Source: an uncultured Armatimonadota bacterium (GTDB lineage: Bacteria; Armatimonadota; Armatimonadia; Armatimonadales; Armatimonadaceae). From it: a stretch of DNA of 13,717 nt. This document shows positions 1 to 7,014 of the stretch, piece by piece. The translations under genes were made by a program, and so were the position numbers. The DNA lies in the NCBI GenBank assembly GCA_903881535.1, contig CAIRTT010000489.1, positions 1 to 13,717 of the forward strand, given 5' to 3'. The notes below the pieces were generated by a model. That model searched no databases. It saw only the letters and a list, made by a program, of their open reading frames with translations, and was not told the DNA's origin. How positions within the stretch are numbered: position 1 is the first letter of the stretch; each line of letters begins with the position of its first letter.

Positions 1-453
1 GAAAAGAAGCGATTACTGCTTGTAGAAGTCATTCGGGAAAATGCACTGTGCTGGCACGTTGATATCGGACCAGTTGAGGAAATTGACAGAATCAATATCC
101 TACAGGCGACATGGGCTTCCATGCGCCGATCCATAAATGGGCTTTCTATTTACCCAGATGCTGTCCTCGTTGATGGTAGCCCGGTGCCCAGATTACACAA
201 CCGATGTACATCAATCGTTAAAGGCGATGACAAGTCAGTTTCAATCGCAGCAGCATCCATTTTGGCAAAAGTTGTTCGTGACACCATCATGGTCGATGCG
301 CATGGGACGTACCCTGTGTACGGCTTTGATGGCCATAAAGGCTACCCAAGTCCCATCCACCTGAAAGCGCTGCGGGAACACGGACCTTGCCCCATTCATC
401 GAAGAAGCTATGCGCCCGTGGCACAGGCTGCACTAGACTTCGGTGTTTCGTAG
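1..453 (+). CDS. rnhB: Ribonuclease HII, 3' part (5' end outside window)
   Basis: RNase HII cuts RNA strands in RNA-DNA hybrids and removes single ribonucleotides misincorporated in DNA, in the cytoplasm. Frame 1 is open from the first base to a TAG at 451-453, giving 150 visible residues. These match the C-terminal two thirds of the family: a VEEIDRINILQATWASM helix region, the LVDGS motif whose Asp58 (numbered from the window edge) is the third catalytic acid, VKGDDKSVSIAAASILAKVVRD with Asp as the fourth acid, and YGFDGHKGYPSPIH followed by a conserved HRRSY. The first two catalytic acids (the DE pair near the N terminus) lie upstream of the window, so the gene is cut by the edge and not broken. 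The 47-bp gap to the convergent dehydrogenase holds no clear terminator. Family assignment is secure; completeness upstream is assumed. Confidence 0.93.
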   Translation, partial: EKKRLLLVEVIRENALCWHVDIGPVEEIDRINILQATWASMRRSINGLSIYPDAVLVDGSPVPRLHNRCTSIVKGDDKSVSIAAASILAKVVRDTIMVDAHGTYPVYGFDGHKGYPSPIHLKALREHGPCPIHRRSYAPVAQAALDFGVS

Positions 454-500
454 ATCTTATTCACAGCATACGGATATCAACGCATCACACTCTCGTAGGA

Positions 501-1457
501 TTAATACCCACGCTTGAAGTCGACGACATTTAGTAGCTGTTCATCACTGACATAGCGCCGTAGATTATCAACGAACAAATCCAGTAACCGTACACGCAGT
601 CCATCTGTCCACGCACTGCTATGGCAGGTGATATGAACATTTGGATGGCTCCAAAGTGCACTGTCCTTTGGAAGAGGTTCAGGTGTGGTCACATCGAGGA
701 CAGCTGTACTGACTTTTCCTGAATCCAGACAACGGAGAAGCTCTTCCTGGTCAATAACTCCCCCGCGGGCAACGTTAATAATCCTCGCACCAGGCCGAAG
801 TGCATCCAAGACAGTACTGTTTACGATTCCAGCCGTTTCAGGCGTCATCGCACACGCAATGATAAGCCAGTCAACCTTTGGAACCATCTCCATGAGCCCC
901 GACAAACCGGAATAAACGGCATCAACACCTGCAACCGAAATAGGACGCTTTCGATGCAACATAACCGTGCAGCCGACTGCTTTACACGCTTGTGCGATGT
1001 GTTGCGCGACAGGCCCCGCTCCGATGATTCCGACAGTACTTCCCGAAACCTCAGTGTGCGTGACCCATTCCCAATGCTTTTCTTTCTGCATATCCAAAAA
1101 CTGAGGAACCTTGTGTGTCACTGCCAGCATCCAGGTGATCACAAACTCCGCCATCGATGGACCGTATGCAGGACCGCTGTCCGTCAGGATCAAATCCGGG
1201 TGAGAAAGAACCGCAGGAACCATCACATGATCAACTCCGGCCGATGCCGTATGCAGCCACTGCTTTCTGGACGCATCCATGAGCTCATCAAATCTGACAC
1301 CTGCAATCCACCTGACAATGACATCTGCATGCGCATCACAGAGATTCTCGGCATCATCGGAGAAACCCACAAGATCGACAAAGTCCGCACCGCTCGAGCG
1401 AAGCCGAAGCGTCAAATCATCAACAATGGATGTTGGAACAAGGACACGTACTGGCAT
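501..1457 (-). CDS. D-2-hydroxyacid dehydrogenase (NAD(P)-dependent)
   Basis: Predicted cytoplasmic oxidoreductase that interconverts a D-2-hydroxyacid and the 2-oxoacid. The 318-residue product has the family plan: an N-terminal substrate-binding part, a Rossmann nucleotide-binding domain from about residue 100 to 285 (VGIIGAGPVAQ at 143-152), and a C-terminal helix back in the substrate domain. The catalytic triad is present: Arg231 in NVARGG, Glu260 in TPEP, and His279 in ITCHS. The GxG loop reads GAGPVA, where most members have GxGxxG. The start is the ATG at 1457, which overlaps the TAA of the upstream methyltransferase (TAATG), so translation is probably coupled. A 20-residue extension inside the methyltransferase gene is possible but not needed. 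The substrate (glyoxylate, hydroxypyruvate, phosphoglycerate or other) cannot be told from sequence. Length suits the GhrA/GhrB-like branch rather than long SerA proteins. Confidence 0.9.
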   Translation of the reverse strand: MPVRVLVPTSIVDDLTLRLRSSGADFVDLVGFSDDAENLCDAHADVIVRWIAGVRFDELMDASRKQWLHTASAGVDHVMVPAVLSHPDLILTDSGPAYGPSMAEFVITWMLAVTHKVPQFLDMQKEKHWEWVTHTEVSGSTVGIIGAGPVAQHIAQACKAVGCTVMLHRKRPISVAGVDAVYSGLSGLMEMVPKVDWLIIACAMTPETAGIVNSTVLDALRPGARIINVARGGVIDQEELLRCLDSGKVSTAVLDVTTPEPLPKDSALWSHPNVHITCHSSAWTDGLRVRLLDLFVDNLRRYVSDEQLLNVVDFKRGY

Positions 1458-2125
1458 TAGAGTTTTTCGAAGACAACAATGTGTTGCCACGGCAGTGATG
1501 GGATTGTTTCGACCCACTTGACGGGAAACAATGCCAATTCTTTGCGCAGCTGAGCCTGCGACATTTTGTGCACTTCCTTAATCGGTACACGACGATCTTC
1601 TTTACGATATTCAACGAACACCACGCGTCCGCCCTTTTTGAGGGACTTGACCATGGATGCGGTCATTTCGAATGGCTTGTCAAACTCGTGGTAGACATCA
1701 ACTAAGAGGATGAGGTCAACTGAATCTGGCTTTAGGCATGCATCATCAGTCTTACCCAGAACGGTCTCGACGTTTTTCACTCGGTTGATTCGTGAACGTT
1801 CGTTGACGATTGCGAGCATTTCTGGCTGAATGTCGACTGCAAGAATCTTTCCTTTGGTACCTACCCGAGGTGCCATACGGAAGGAAAAGTAGCCGCTTCC
1901 AGCGCCGATGTCAGCAACAATCATCCCGGGCTTTAGCTTCAAAGCACGAACCAGAACATCAGGAGCTTCTTCAACTTCTCTCTCTGGACGCTCCAGCCAA
2001 TCAGCGCCCTCATGCCCCATCACCTGAGCGATCTCACGGTCCATATAGAAAATGCCCGTTCCGTTTGGATCATGCATCGCTCGTCGCTCATACGGAGTTT
2101 GTTTTTGGTTTTGAAAAGACCACAT
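1457..2125 (-). CDS. Class I SAM-dependent methyltransferase
   Basis: Predicted S-adenosylmethionine-dependent methyltransferase of 222 residues; substrate unknown. An N-terminal segment carries the conserved GREIAQVMGHEGADWLERPERE-like stretch (here with DRE, residues 29-50). It is followed by a Rossmann fold with motif I VADIGAGSGYF (70-80), the acidic residue of motif II at AVDIQPEML (Asp98), motif III-like DLILLVDVYHEF (137-148), and a C-terminal PIKEVHKMSQAQLRKEL block (181-197). From memory this combination marks a little-studied UbiE-like family common in environmental phyla; no member function is known to me. No signal peptide or membrane segment is visible. The ATG at 2125 lies six bases after a TAGAAT hexamer and has no Shine-Dalgarno sequence, which suggests leaderless translation. 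An internal ATG at residue 17 is a less likely start. It is the first gene of a two-gene unit with the downstream dehydrogenase. Confidence 0.85.
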   Translation of the reverse strand: MWSFQNQKQTPYERRAMHDPNGTGIFYMDREIAQVMGHEGADWLERPEREVEEAPDVLVRALKLKPGMIVADIGAGSGYFSFRMAPRVGTKGKILAVDIQPEMLAIVNERSRINRVKNVETVLGKTDDACLKPDSVDLILLVDVYHEFDKPFEMTASMVKSLKKGGRVVFVEYRKEDRRVPIKEVHKMSQAQLRKELALFPVKWVETIPSLPWQHIVVFEKL

Positions 2126-2131
2126 TCAACG

Positions 2132-2137
2132 ATTCTA
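2132..2137 (-). promoter_or_regulatory. -10 hexamer of a probable leaderless promoter
   Basis: On the minus strand, TAGAAT (5 of 6 matches to TATAAT) is separated from the methyltransferase ATG by only six bases (CGTTGA). A transcript starting about seven bases after the hexamer would begin at or next to the ATG. No purine-rich ribosome site precedes the ATG. I see no good -35 box at 16-18 bp, so the call rests on the -10 and its spacing. Confidence 0.4.
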
Positions 2138-2194
2138 CCCGTAGACCAAAGTTGCGGATACCATATTTACAGTCTTATTCAGTGAGGAATGCAC

Positions 2195-3211
2195 GTGATA
2201 AAGGTAGCGGTTGTTGGCTATGGGCCATCGTTCAATATGGGGCGTCAGCATTTAACCCAAATGCGCGATGCAGGCATGACCCCTGTAGCCGTTTGTGACA
2301 CCGACCCAGCGCGCTTGACAGCCGCTGAAGCGGACTTCCCTGGTATCGCGACGTACAGCACCTTGGATGATCTCCTGCAAGATGGCGATGCGGACCTTAT
2401 CACCATTATCACACCACACGACTCCCACACAGCTGTAGCGTTGCAGTGTCTTAATGCTGGAAAGCATGTTGTTATCGAGAAGCCGATGACGATTACGACG
2501 CAGCAATGTGACTCCCTTATTGCAGCAGCGAATGCGCATGGAGTCGTTCTCTCGACGTATCACAACCGTCACTGGGATGGTCACCTCCTCGAGGCTATGC
2601 AGCACATCAGTGCTGGCGAAATCGGTGATGTCTTCCGTATTGAATGCCACATGGGTGCGTATGACCAACCATCCACTTGGTGGCGTAGCCAGCGGAGTGT
2701 ATCGGGCGGCATCTTGTACGACTGGGGAGTTCATTTACTTGAATACAGCCTCCAGATCCTGGCACCGGCATCTATGACAGAAGTTTCCGGATATGCAAAA
2801 GCTGGTTTCTGGGCGGATAGTCTTCCATTCCCTGATGACGCAAACGAAGATGAAGGGCATCTGACCGTTCGTTTCGATGATGGTCGTTGGCTATCGCTGA
2901 ACATTTCGAGCATCGATGCTCATAACAAGGGTGACCGCGGCATTTTGGAAATCACAGGTACCAAGGGTACGTACCTGATGTACTTTGACAAATGGGTTAT
3001 CCGAACCAAAACGGATGGTGTACTTACCATTCGTGAGGGTAAAAACCAAGCTGGACAGACCGAGAAGTTCTATCAAAATATCGAGGCGGCCATTTCTGGA
3101 CGTGAGCCTCTTGTCATCACTCCGGAATGGGCACGCAGGCCCGTGCATATTCTAGACCTCGCTGTACAGAGTGCAAAAACAGGAAAATCGCTTCCTGTCA
3201 AATACGCATAA
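2195..3211 (+). CDS. Gfo/Idh/MocA family NAD(P)-dependent oxidoreductase
   Basis: Predicted soluble sugar- or inositol-type dehydrogenase. Residue numbers here count from the GTG start (338 residues). The N-terminal Rossmann domain begins IKVAVVGYGPSFNMG (2-16). The family EKP motif (Glu95-Lys96-Pro97), with its conserved lysine, follows VVI. The C-terminal alpha/beta domain carries GGILYDWGVHLLE (171-183), with Asp176 and His180 in the usual catalytic positions. Start choice: an ATG at 2189 lies directly on the purine-rich GAGGA (2184-2188), leaving no spacing, while the GTG at 2195 has AGGA six bases upstream and yields the usual short N terminus, so GTG is preferred. The gene stands alone between the divergent methyltransferase and pstS, 147 bp before the pstS start. 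No signal peptide is seen. The substrate is not identifiable; members of this family act on inositols, glucose-type sugars and sugar nucleotides. Confidence 0.9.
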   Translation: MIKVAVVGYGPSFNMGRQHLTQMRDAGMTPVAVCDTDPARLTAAEADFPGIATYSTLDDLLQDGDADLITIITPHDSHTAVALQCLNAGKHVVIEKPMTITTQQCDSLIAAANAHGVVLSTYHNRHWDGHLLEAMQHISAGEIGDVFRIECHMGAYDQPSTWWRSQRSVSGGILYDWGVHLLEYSLQILAPASMTEVSGYAKAGFWADSLPFPDDANEDEGHLTVRFDDGRWLSLNISSIDAHNKGDRGILEITGTKGTYLMYFDKWVIRTKTDGVLTIREGKNQAGQTEKFYQNIEAAISGREPLVITPEWARRPVHILDLAVQSAKTGKSLPVKYA

Positions 3212-3283
3212 ACACAATCGCTAACGTTGGAATGCCTGTCTGTCAGAGACGTCACACAAATGGTGAATCTGGCAGACAACAAA

Positions 3284-3305
3284 CTTCACAATCTCTTAAC
3301 ATTTA
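3284..3305 (+). promoter_or_regulatory. PHO-box-like 11-bp direct repeat upstream of pstS
   Basis: Two adjacent 11-mers, CTTCACAATCT and CTTAACATTTA, share the core TTnACA with exactly one 11-bp turn between them. This matches the TT(A/T/C)ACA repeat bound by PhoP in Bacillus and the 11-bp unit of actinobacterial PHO boxes. It lies 54-75 bp before the chosen pstS ATG and 17 bp before a possible -10 (TAGACT, 3322-3327). A weaker third copy, GTCACA, occurs at 3251-3256. The inferred role is binding of a PhoB/PhoP-type response regulator during phosphate starvation. Confidence 0.5.
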
Positions 3306-3321
3306 CGAGTGACCGTCCATC

Positions 3322-3327
3322 TAGACT
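3322..3327 (+). promoter_or_regulatory. Possible -10 box of the pst operon
   Basis: TAGACT matches four of six positions of TATAAT. The second PHO-like unit sits where an activator would replace a poor -35 box. A start about seven bases downstream (near 3334) would leave a leader of about 25 bases before the ATG at 3359, with GGAG at 3344-3347 inside it. This is position-based inference. Confidence 0.3.
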
Positions 3328-3358
3328 AAAGTTTAAGATGATTGGAGATTCGACTGTC

Positions 3359-4342
3359 ATGAGTTTTGAGGTAATCCGTACCCATTTTGCACCCCACAGT
3401 TATGGCGCTTATGCTCCCGTGCTCGATGTTACGATCAATGGTGCAGGAGCTACGTTCCCGGCGCCACTTTATAACGCATGGTCTCAGGAATACGGTCAAC
3501 AGCGTAAAGTTTCTATCAACTATCAGGCGATTGGATCCGGCGGCGGAATCAAGGCGATCACGGCCCGTTCCGTTGACTTCGGCGCAACAGACTCTCCGAT
3601 GACCGATGCTGAGCTCTCACAAGCCGCTGGTGTCATCCATATTCCAACGTGCGTTGGTTGTGTCGTGGCAGCCTACAACATCCCGGGCGGTCCAACATCC
3701 ATTAGACTAACAGGACAAGTCCTCGCAGACATCTTCACTGGAAAAATCGGTACTTGGAATCACGCTGCGATTGCTGGACTTAACCCCGCAGTGAGATTGC
3801 CAGCGCTACGCATTGTTCCTGTATCCCGTGCTGATTCAAGTGGCACGACTGCCATTTTTACGTCATACCTTGCCCGTGTATCTGCATCATTCAAAGCAGA
3901 AATCGGTGATGGTAAGAGCGTTAACATCCGTGTTGGTGTTAAGGGCAAGGGCAATGATGGCGTTGCTGCATTAACCCGCCAGACACCGGGTGCAATTGGT
4001 TATGTTGAGCTCGCTTACGCAGAAAAGAACAATATGCCCTTTGCAGTCATTCAGAATGCCAAGGGTAACTGGGTTGTGGCATCCATCAAGTCTGCCACCG
4101 AGAGCGCCACAGCGAAAGACCTTCCTGCCGACTTTAGGGCGATGATTACCAATACGCAGGACAAGGAAGGCTATCCTATCGCTGGTTTTACTTGGATTTT
4201 GATCTATCCAAATGCCAAGCGTGAAGTGAAAGATTTCATCCGGTGGTGCTTGACAGATGGTCAAAAGTCAGCCGCTCGGTATGACTATGCGCCTCTTCCA
4301 GAACCGGTTCGCAGACGTGCCTTTGCTGCTATCGGGAAATAG
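3359..4342 (+). CDS. pstS: Phosphate ABC transporter substrate-binding protein PstS
   Basis: PstS captures inorganic phosphate outside the membrane and hands it to the PstCA channel. The 327-residue product shows all the phosphate-binding signatures: GAGATFPAP (28-36), GSGGG (59-63), FGATDSPM (74-81, with the phosphate-facing Asp78), RADSSGTT (157-164) and TPGAIGY (209-215). The reading frame stays open upstream, and starts at 3227, 3260 and 3338 are possible. The ATG at 3359 is chosen because GGAG lies upstream and the probable promoter is at 3322. Oddly, none of these starts gives a hydrophobic signal peptide or a lipobox cysteine. The N terminus before GAGATF is polar (MSFEVIRTHFAPHSYG), which is unexpected for an exported protein. 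Either export uses an unusual route, or the first exon-like part has been lost or shifted. It is the first gene of pstSCAB; the stop is two bases before the pstC start. Confidence 0.93.
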   Translation: MSFEVIRTHFAPHSYGAYAPVLDVTINGAGATFPAPLYNAWSQEYGQQRKVSINYQAIGSGGGIKAITARSVDFGATDSPMTDAELSQAAGVIHIPTCVGCVVAAYNIPGGPTSIRLTGQVLADIFTGKIGTWNHAAIAGLNPAVRLPALRIVPVSRADSSGTTAIFTSYLARVSASFKAEIGDGKSVNIRVGVKGKGNDGVAALTRQTPGAIGYVELAYAEKNNMPFAVIQNAKGNWVVASIKSATESATAKDLPADFRAMITNTQDKEGYPIAGFTWILIYPNAKREVKDFIRWCLTDGQKSAARYDYAPLPEPVRRRAFAAIGK

Positions 4343-4344
4343 TT

Positions 4345-5346
4345 TTGCCTACCACCGATGACCAACAACAAACTGCTACGGGTAGCCTGACATCGGGCGC
4401 AAACCGTAAGTGGATTGATTCTGTGTATATTGGGGCCATTACGACGATGTCCTTGGCCCTTATGACATTAGTTCTAGCCATTGGCTGTGCACTGCTATGG
4501 CAATCAATGCCAGCAATCAAAGCCCTGGGGCCAGGTTTTGTTACCGGGCATGAATGGGATGATGCAGCCGGCAAATACGGCAGCGCCGCATTTCTTTCCG
4601 GCACGCTCTATTCAAGCGGAATCGCCATTTTGGTGAGTGTTCCGATATCGATATGTAGCGCGATCTTTCTGGCTGAGCTAGCGCCAAAGTGGATCCGCCT
4701 TCCGATTACATTCCTGATCGAGTTATTGGCCGCGATTCCATCCGTTGTGTACGGCCTGTGGGGCATCTTCGTTTTGATCCCCCTGCTACGCGACAAAATC
4801 ATGACGCCTGCACTAGGATCCGCAGCCATCGCAAAGATTCCAATCCTGAAATCGCTCCTGACCGGTGCTGGCTACGGACCAAGCATGCTTGCTGCCGGCT
4901 TGCTCCTCGCGATCATGATTACGCCTTTCATCACCGCCATTTGCCGGGATATTCTGCTGGCCATTCCAACAATGCAACGCGACGCGGCTGCAGGTCTTGG
5001 TACGACACAAGCAGAGACCATCCTAAAGGTTGTTCTCCCAAGTGCTGCCCCTGGGCTCATCGGTGCGGTGATGCTTGGATTTGGGCGCGCATTTGGGGAA
5101 ACAATGGCTGTCACGATGGTCATCGGCAACATGACCCCGAACACACCCGATGGTCGCTCGATAGCTCTGTTTGACCCTGGTTATACGATAGCATCGGCGA
5201 TGGCAAATAAGTTCACCGAAGCTACCCCAGGAATAGCAACCGCAGCGTTGATTGAGCTAGGCCTGGTTTTGTTTGTAACATCAATGCTAATCAACTTCTT
5301 CGCCAGGTCACTCGTGAGACTTGCGGCGCGGAGAGTTGCAGCATGA
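4345..5346 (+). CDS. pstC: Phosphate ABC transporter permease PstC
   Basis: PstC is one of two inner-membrane permeases forming the phosphate channel. The 333-residue product has six hydrophobic segments, near residues 28-54, 86-112, 118-148, 178-200, 234-260 and 296-322. The EAA-type cytoplasmic loop that docks on PstB is DAAAGLGTTQAETILKVVLP (213-232). The conserved GRAFGETMAVTMVIGN block holds Arg248 and Glu252, four residues apart like Arg237/Glu241, which are needed for transport in E. coli PstC. The start is TTG at 4345, two bases after the pstS stop, with GGGAAA five bases upstream. The next in-frame ATG (residue 35) would remove part of the first membrane helix, so TTG is preferred. 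The hydrophilic N-terminal 25 residues are rich in Thr and Gln and are probably cytoplasmic. It overlaps pstA by four bases. Confidence 0.95.
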   Translation: MPTTDDQQQTATGSLTSGANRKWIDSVYIGAITTMSLALMTLVLAIGCALLWQSMPAIKALGPGFVTGHEWDDAAGKYGSAAFLSGTLYSSGIAILVSVPISICSAIFLAELAPKWIRLPITFLIELLAAIPSVVYGLWGIFVLIPLLRDKIMTPALGSAAIAKIPILKSLLTGAGYGPSMLAAGLLLAIMITPFITAICRDILLAIPTMQRDAAAGLGTTQAETILKVVLPSAAPGLIGAVMLGFGRAFGETMAVTMVIGNMTPNTPDGRSIALFDPGYTIASAMANKFTEATPGIATAALIELGLVLFVTSMLINFFARSLVRLAARRVAA

Positions 5347-6212
5347 CATCGCTTGCATCAACACCCGTTCTTGTTCAACGACGCGTGCTCAACGCACTCT
5401 TTCAGACTCTCTGTGGAATCTGTGCAGTTATTGCGATTGCGGTTCTCGGATACGTACTGTGGTTTCTTTTCCGCCAAGGAATCACCTACTTCAAGCCAAG
5501 TTTCTTTACCCGATTGCCTGACAATGTGAATCCAGTGCTTGGCGGTATCAAACACAGTATTCTCGGCAGCGTAAACATTCTGGGTATTGCCCTCAGCATA
5601 TCGATACCAATCGGAATTCTGAGTGGCGTGTATCAAGCCGAAGCAAACGGTAAGCTGTGCCAGGTCGTCAGGTTCCTGACCGATGTCCTAAATGGCATTC
5701 CCAGCATTGTGATAGGTCTCTTTATCTATGCAATATGGATTCTCCCGTACGCACAAAAACATCCAGGGCAAGGATATTCAGGAATCGCAGGCGGCGCTGC
5801 ACTGGGAATCATGATGATTCCGCTCGTGATGCGCACAACGGATGAAATGCTGCACTTGGTTCCACAATCACTCTGGGATGCATCCCTTGCGCTTGGCACA
5901 CCTCGCTGGCGAACCATGCTCTTTGTCGTACTACCGTCAGCTCGCAATGGAATTGTTACTGGCGTAATGCTGGCTCTCGCCCGTGTTGCAGGCGAAACCG
6001 CACCGCTGCTGTTCACTGTCCTTGGAAACGAGTTCCTTGGCCCGATCACTGGGCCAGTGGATGCCCTTCCTCTACGCCTCTACAAGTATGCAACATCGTC
6101 GGATCCCGTTCAAAATGCGATGGCATGGTCAACAGCCTTGACGCTCATCTTGATAATTCTGATTCTAAGTATCCTTGCCCGGTTCCTTACACGTGCTGGA
6201 AAGCGTTCTTAA
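5343..6212 (+). CDS. pstA: Phosphate ABC transporter permease PstA
   Basis: PstA pairs with PstC to form the membrane channel of the phosphate importer. The 289-residue product has about six membrane segments (near 22-44, 72-96, 110-136, 146-163, 195-215 and 260-282). The EAA loop is DASLALGTPRWRTMLFVVLP (179-198). The LARVAGETAPLLFT block carries Arg214, matching the essential Arg220 of E. coli PstA. The ATG overlaps the pstC stop as ATGA (5343-5346), and a good ribosome site, GGAGAG, lies seven bases upstream inside pstC, so the start is firm and the two permeases are probably translationally coupled. The N-terminal residues 1-20 are polar and short, as usual for the family. Confidence 0.95.
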   Translation: MTSLASTPVLVQRRVLNALFQTLCGICAVIAIAVLGYVLWFLFRQGITYFKPSFFTRLPDNVNPVLGGIKHSILGSVNILGIALSISIPIGILSGVYQAEANGKLCQVVRFLTDVLNGIPSIVIGLFIYAIWILPYAQKHPGQGYSGIAGGAALGIMMIPLVMRTTDEMLHLVPQSLWDASLALGTPRWRTMLFVVLPSARNGIVTGVMLALARVAGETAPLLFTVLGNEFLGPITGPVDALPLRLYKYATSSDPVQNAMAWSTALTLILIILILSILARFLTRAGKRS

Positions 6213-6216
6213 ACCC

Positions 6217-6978
6217 ATGCAAACGACTCCATGTGTCACTGTCCAGAATGTCTCGTTTTGGTACGGAAGTAACCAAGCGCTCTTTGACGTCAATATGACC
6301 ATTCCGCAGCATGCTGTAACTGCCTTTATTGGTCCTTCAGGCTGTGGAAAGTCCACATTCCTGCGGTGCCTCAACCGTATGAATGATCGCATTGATGGTG
6401 CCAAAATGACGGGCACGATTAAGTTAAATGACCAGGACATCCGAGATCGCTCCGTATCGGTCGAGGCGCTGCGCCGTACTGTCGGAATGGTGTTTCAGAA
6501 ACCAGTCCCATTCCCAATGTCTATCTACGATAATGTCGCATTTGGTCCAAGAACGCATCAGTTAGCCCGCGGACGTGCACTTGATGAGCTGGTCGAAAAA
6601 TGCCTTATCGATGCTGCTCTCTGGGATGAAGTTAAGGACAAGTTGAAGTCATCTGCGATGGCGTTGTCTGGCGGACAGCAACAACGCCTCTGCATTGCAC
6701 GGACTCTGTCTGTCTCACCGGATGTCATCTTAATGGATGAACCGTGTAGTGCACTGGACCCTAATAGCACTCATAGAATCGAAGAGCTCATCACACGATT
6801 GAAGAACCAATACACCGTCATCATCGTGACGCATAACCTGCAACAAGCGAAGCGTATTTCAGATATGACCGGATTCTTCCTTCGCGGTGAACTCGTTGAG
6901 TTTGGTTCGTCGGAGACTGTATTTGGCACGCCAGCGCGTAAAGAAACCGATGACTATATCAACGGACGGTTTGGCTAG
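6217..6978 (+). CDS. pstB: Phosphate ABC transporter ATP-binding protein PstB
   Basis: PstB is the ATPase that powers PstCA; it binds the EAA loops at the cytoplasmic face. The 253-residue protein has Walker A GPSGCGKST (39-47), Q-loop Gln94 in MVFQKPVPFPMS, the signature LSGGQQQR (150-157), Walker B ILMDEP (171-176), the D-loop SALDP, and the switch His206 in IVTHNLQQA. The FQKPxPFPMSIYDNVAFG and MDEPCSALDP wording is specific to PstB among ABC ATPases. The start is taken as ATG 6217, four bases after the pstA stop. In-frame TTG 6175 and GTG 6193 would overlap pstA and add residues not usual in the family, but they cannot be excluded because the Shine-Dalgarno site before 6217 is weak. PhoU, which often follows pstB, is absent: metF lies 36 bp downstream on the other strand. 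Confidence 0.95.
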   Translation: MQTTPCVTVQNVSFWYGSNQALFDVNMTIPQHAVTAFIGPSGCGKSTFLRCLNRMNDRIDGAKMTGTIKLNDQDIRDRSVSVEALRRTVGMVFQKPVPFPMSIYDNVAFGPRTHQLARGRALDELVEKCLIDAALWDEVKDKLKSSAMALSGGQQQRLCIARTLSVSPDVILMDEPCSALDPNSTHRIEELITRLKNQYTVIIVTHNLQQAKRISDMTGFFLRGELVEFGSSETVFGTPARKETDDYINGRFG

Positions 6979-6979
6979 T

Positions 6980-7003
6980 CCAACCATTCTGATGATTGGA
7001 TGG
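6980..7003. terminator. Imperfect hairpin between convergent pstB and metF
   Basis: The 36-bp gap between the two stop codons holds an inverted repeat: CCAACCATTC pairs with GATTGGATGG around a TGAT loop, eight of ten pairs. It sits where a shared bidirectional terminator would be useful. There is no T-run on either side, so intrinsic termination is doubtful. Confidence 0.25.
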
Positions 7004-7014
7004 CCAGAAACGCT

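Noticed and set aside
454..500. Possible terminator between convergent rnhB and the dehydrogenase
   Set aside because: No inverted repeat followed by a T-run is visible in either direction.
954..1460. 168-residue open frame on the plus strand
   Set aside because: It lies fully antisense to the well-supported dehydrogenase and shows no family motif, so it is a shadow frame.
1810..2298. 162-residue open frame on the plus strand
   Set aside because: It covers the methyltransferase in antisense and the start of the oxidoreductase in another frame; its composition is not protein-like.
3387..3602. Frame-shifted hydrophobic stretch with an LPCS lipobox-like string at the PstS N terminus
   Set aside because: The hydrophobic part is too short for a signal peptide, the frame has stops just upstream, and a frameshift would be required. 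It is kept only as a possible explanation for the missing PstS signal.
4689..5174. 161-residue open frame inside pstC
   Set aside because: It is a +2 shadow of pstC, rich in Arg, His and Cys with no recognisable domain.
5877..5884. Palindromic octamer GATGCATC, also near 11878 and 12984
   Set aside because: All three copies encode Asp-Ala-Ser in well-supported genes with the same codons, so codon preference explains them without a regulatory or repeat role.
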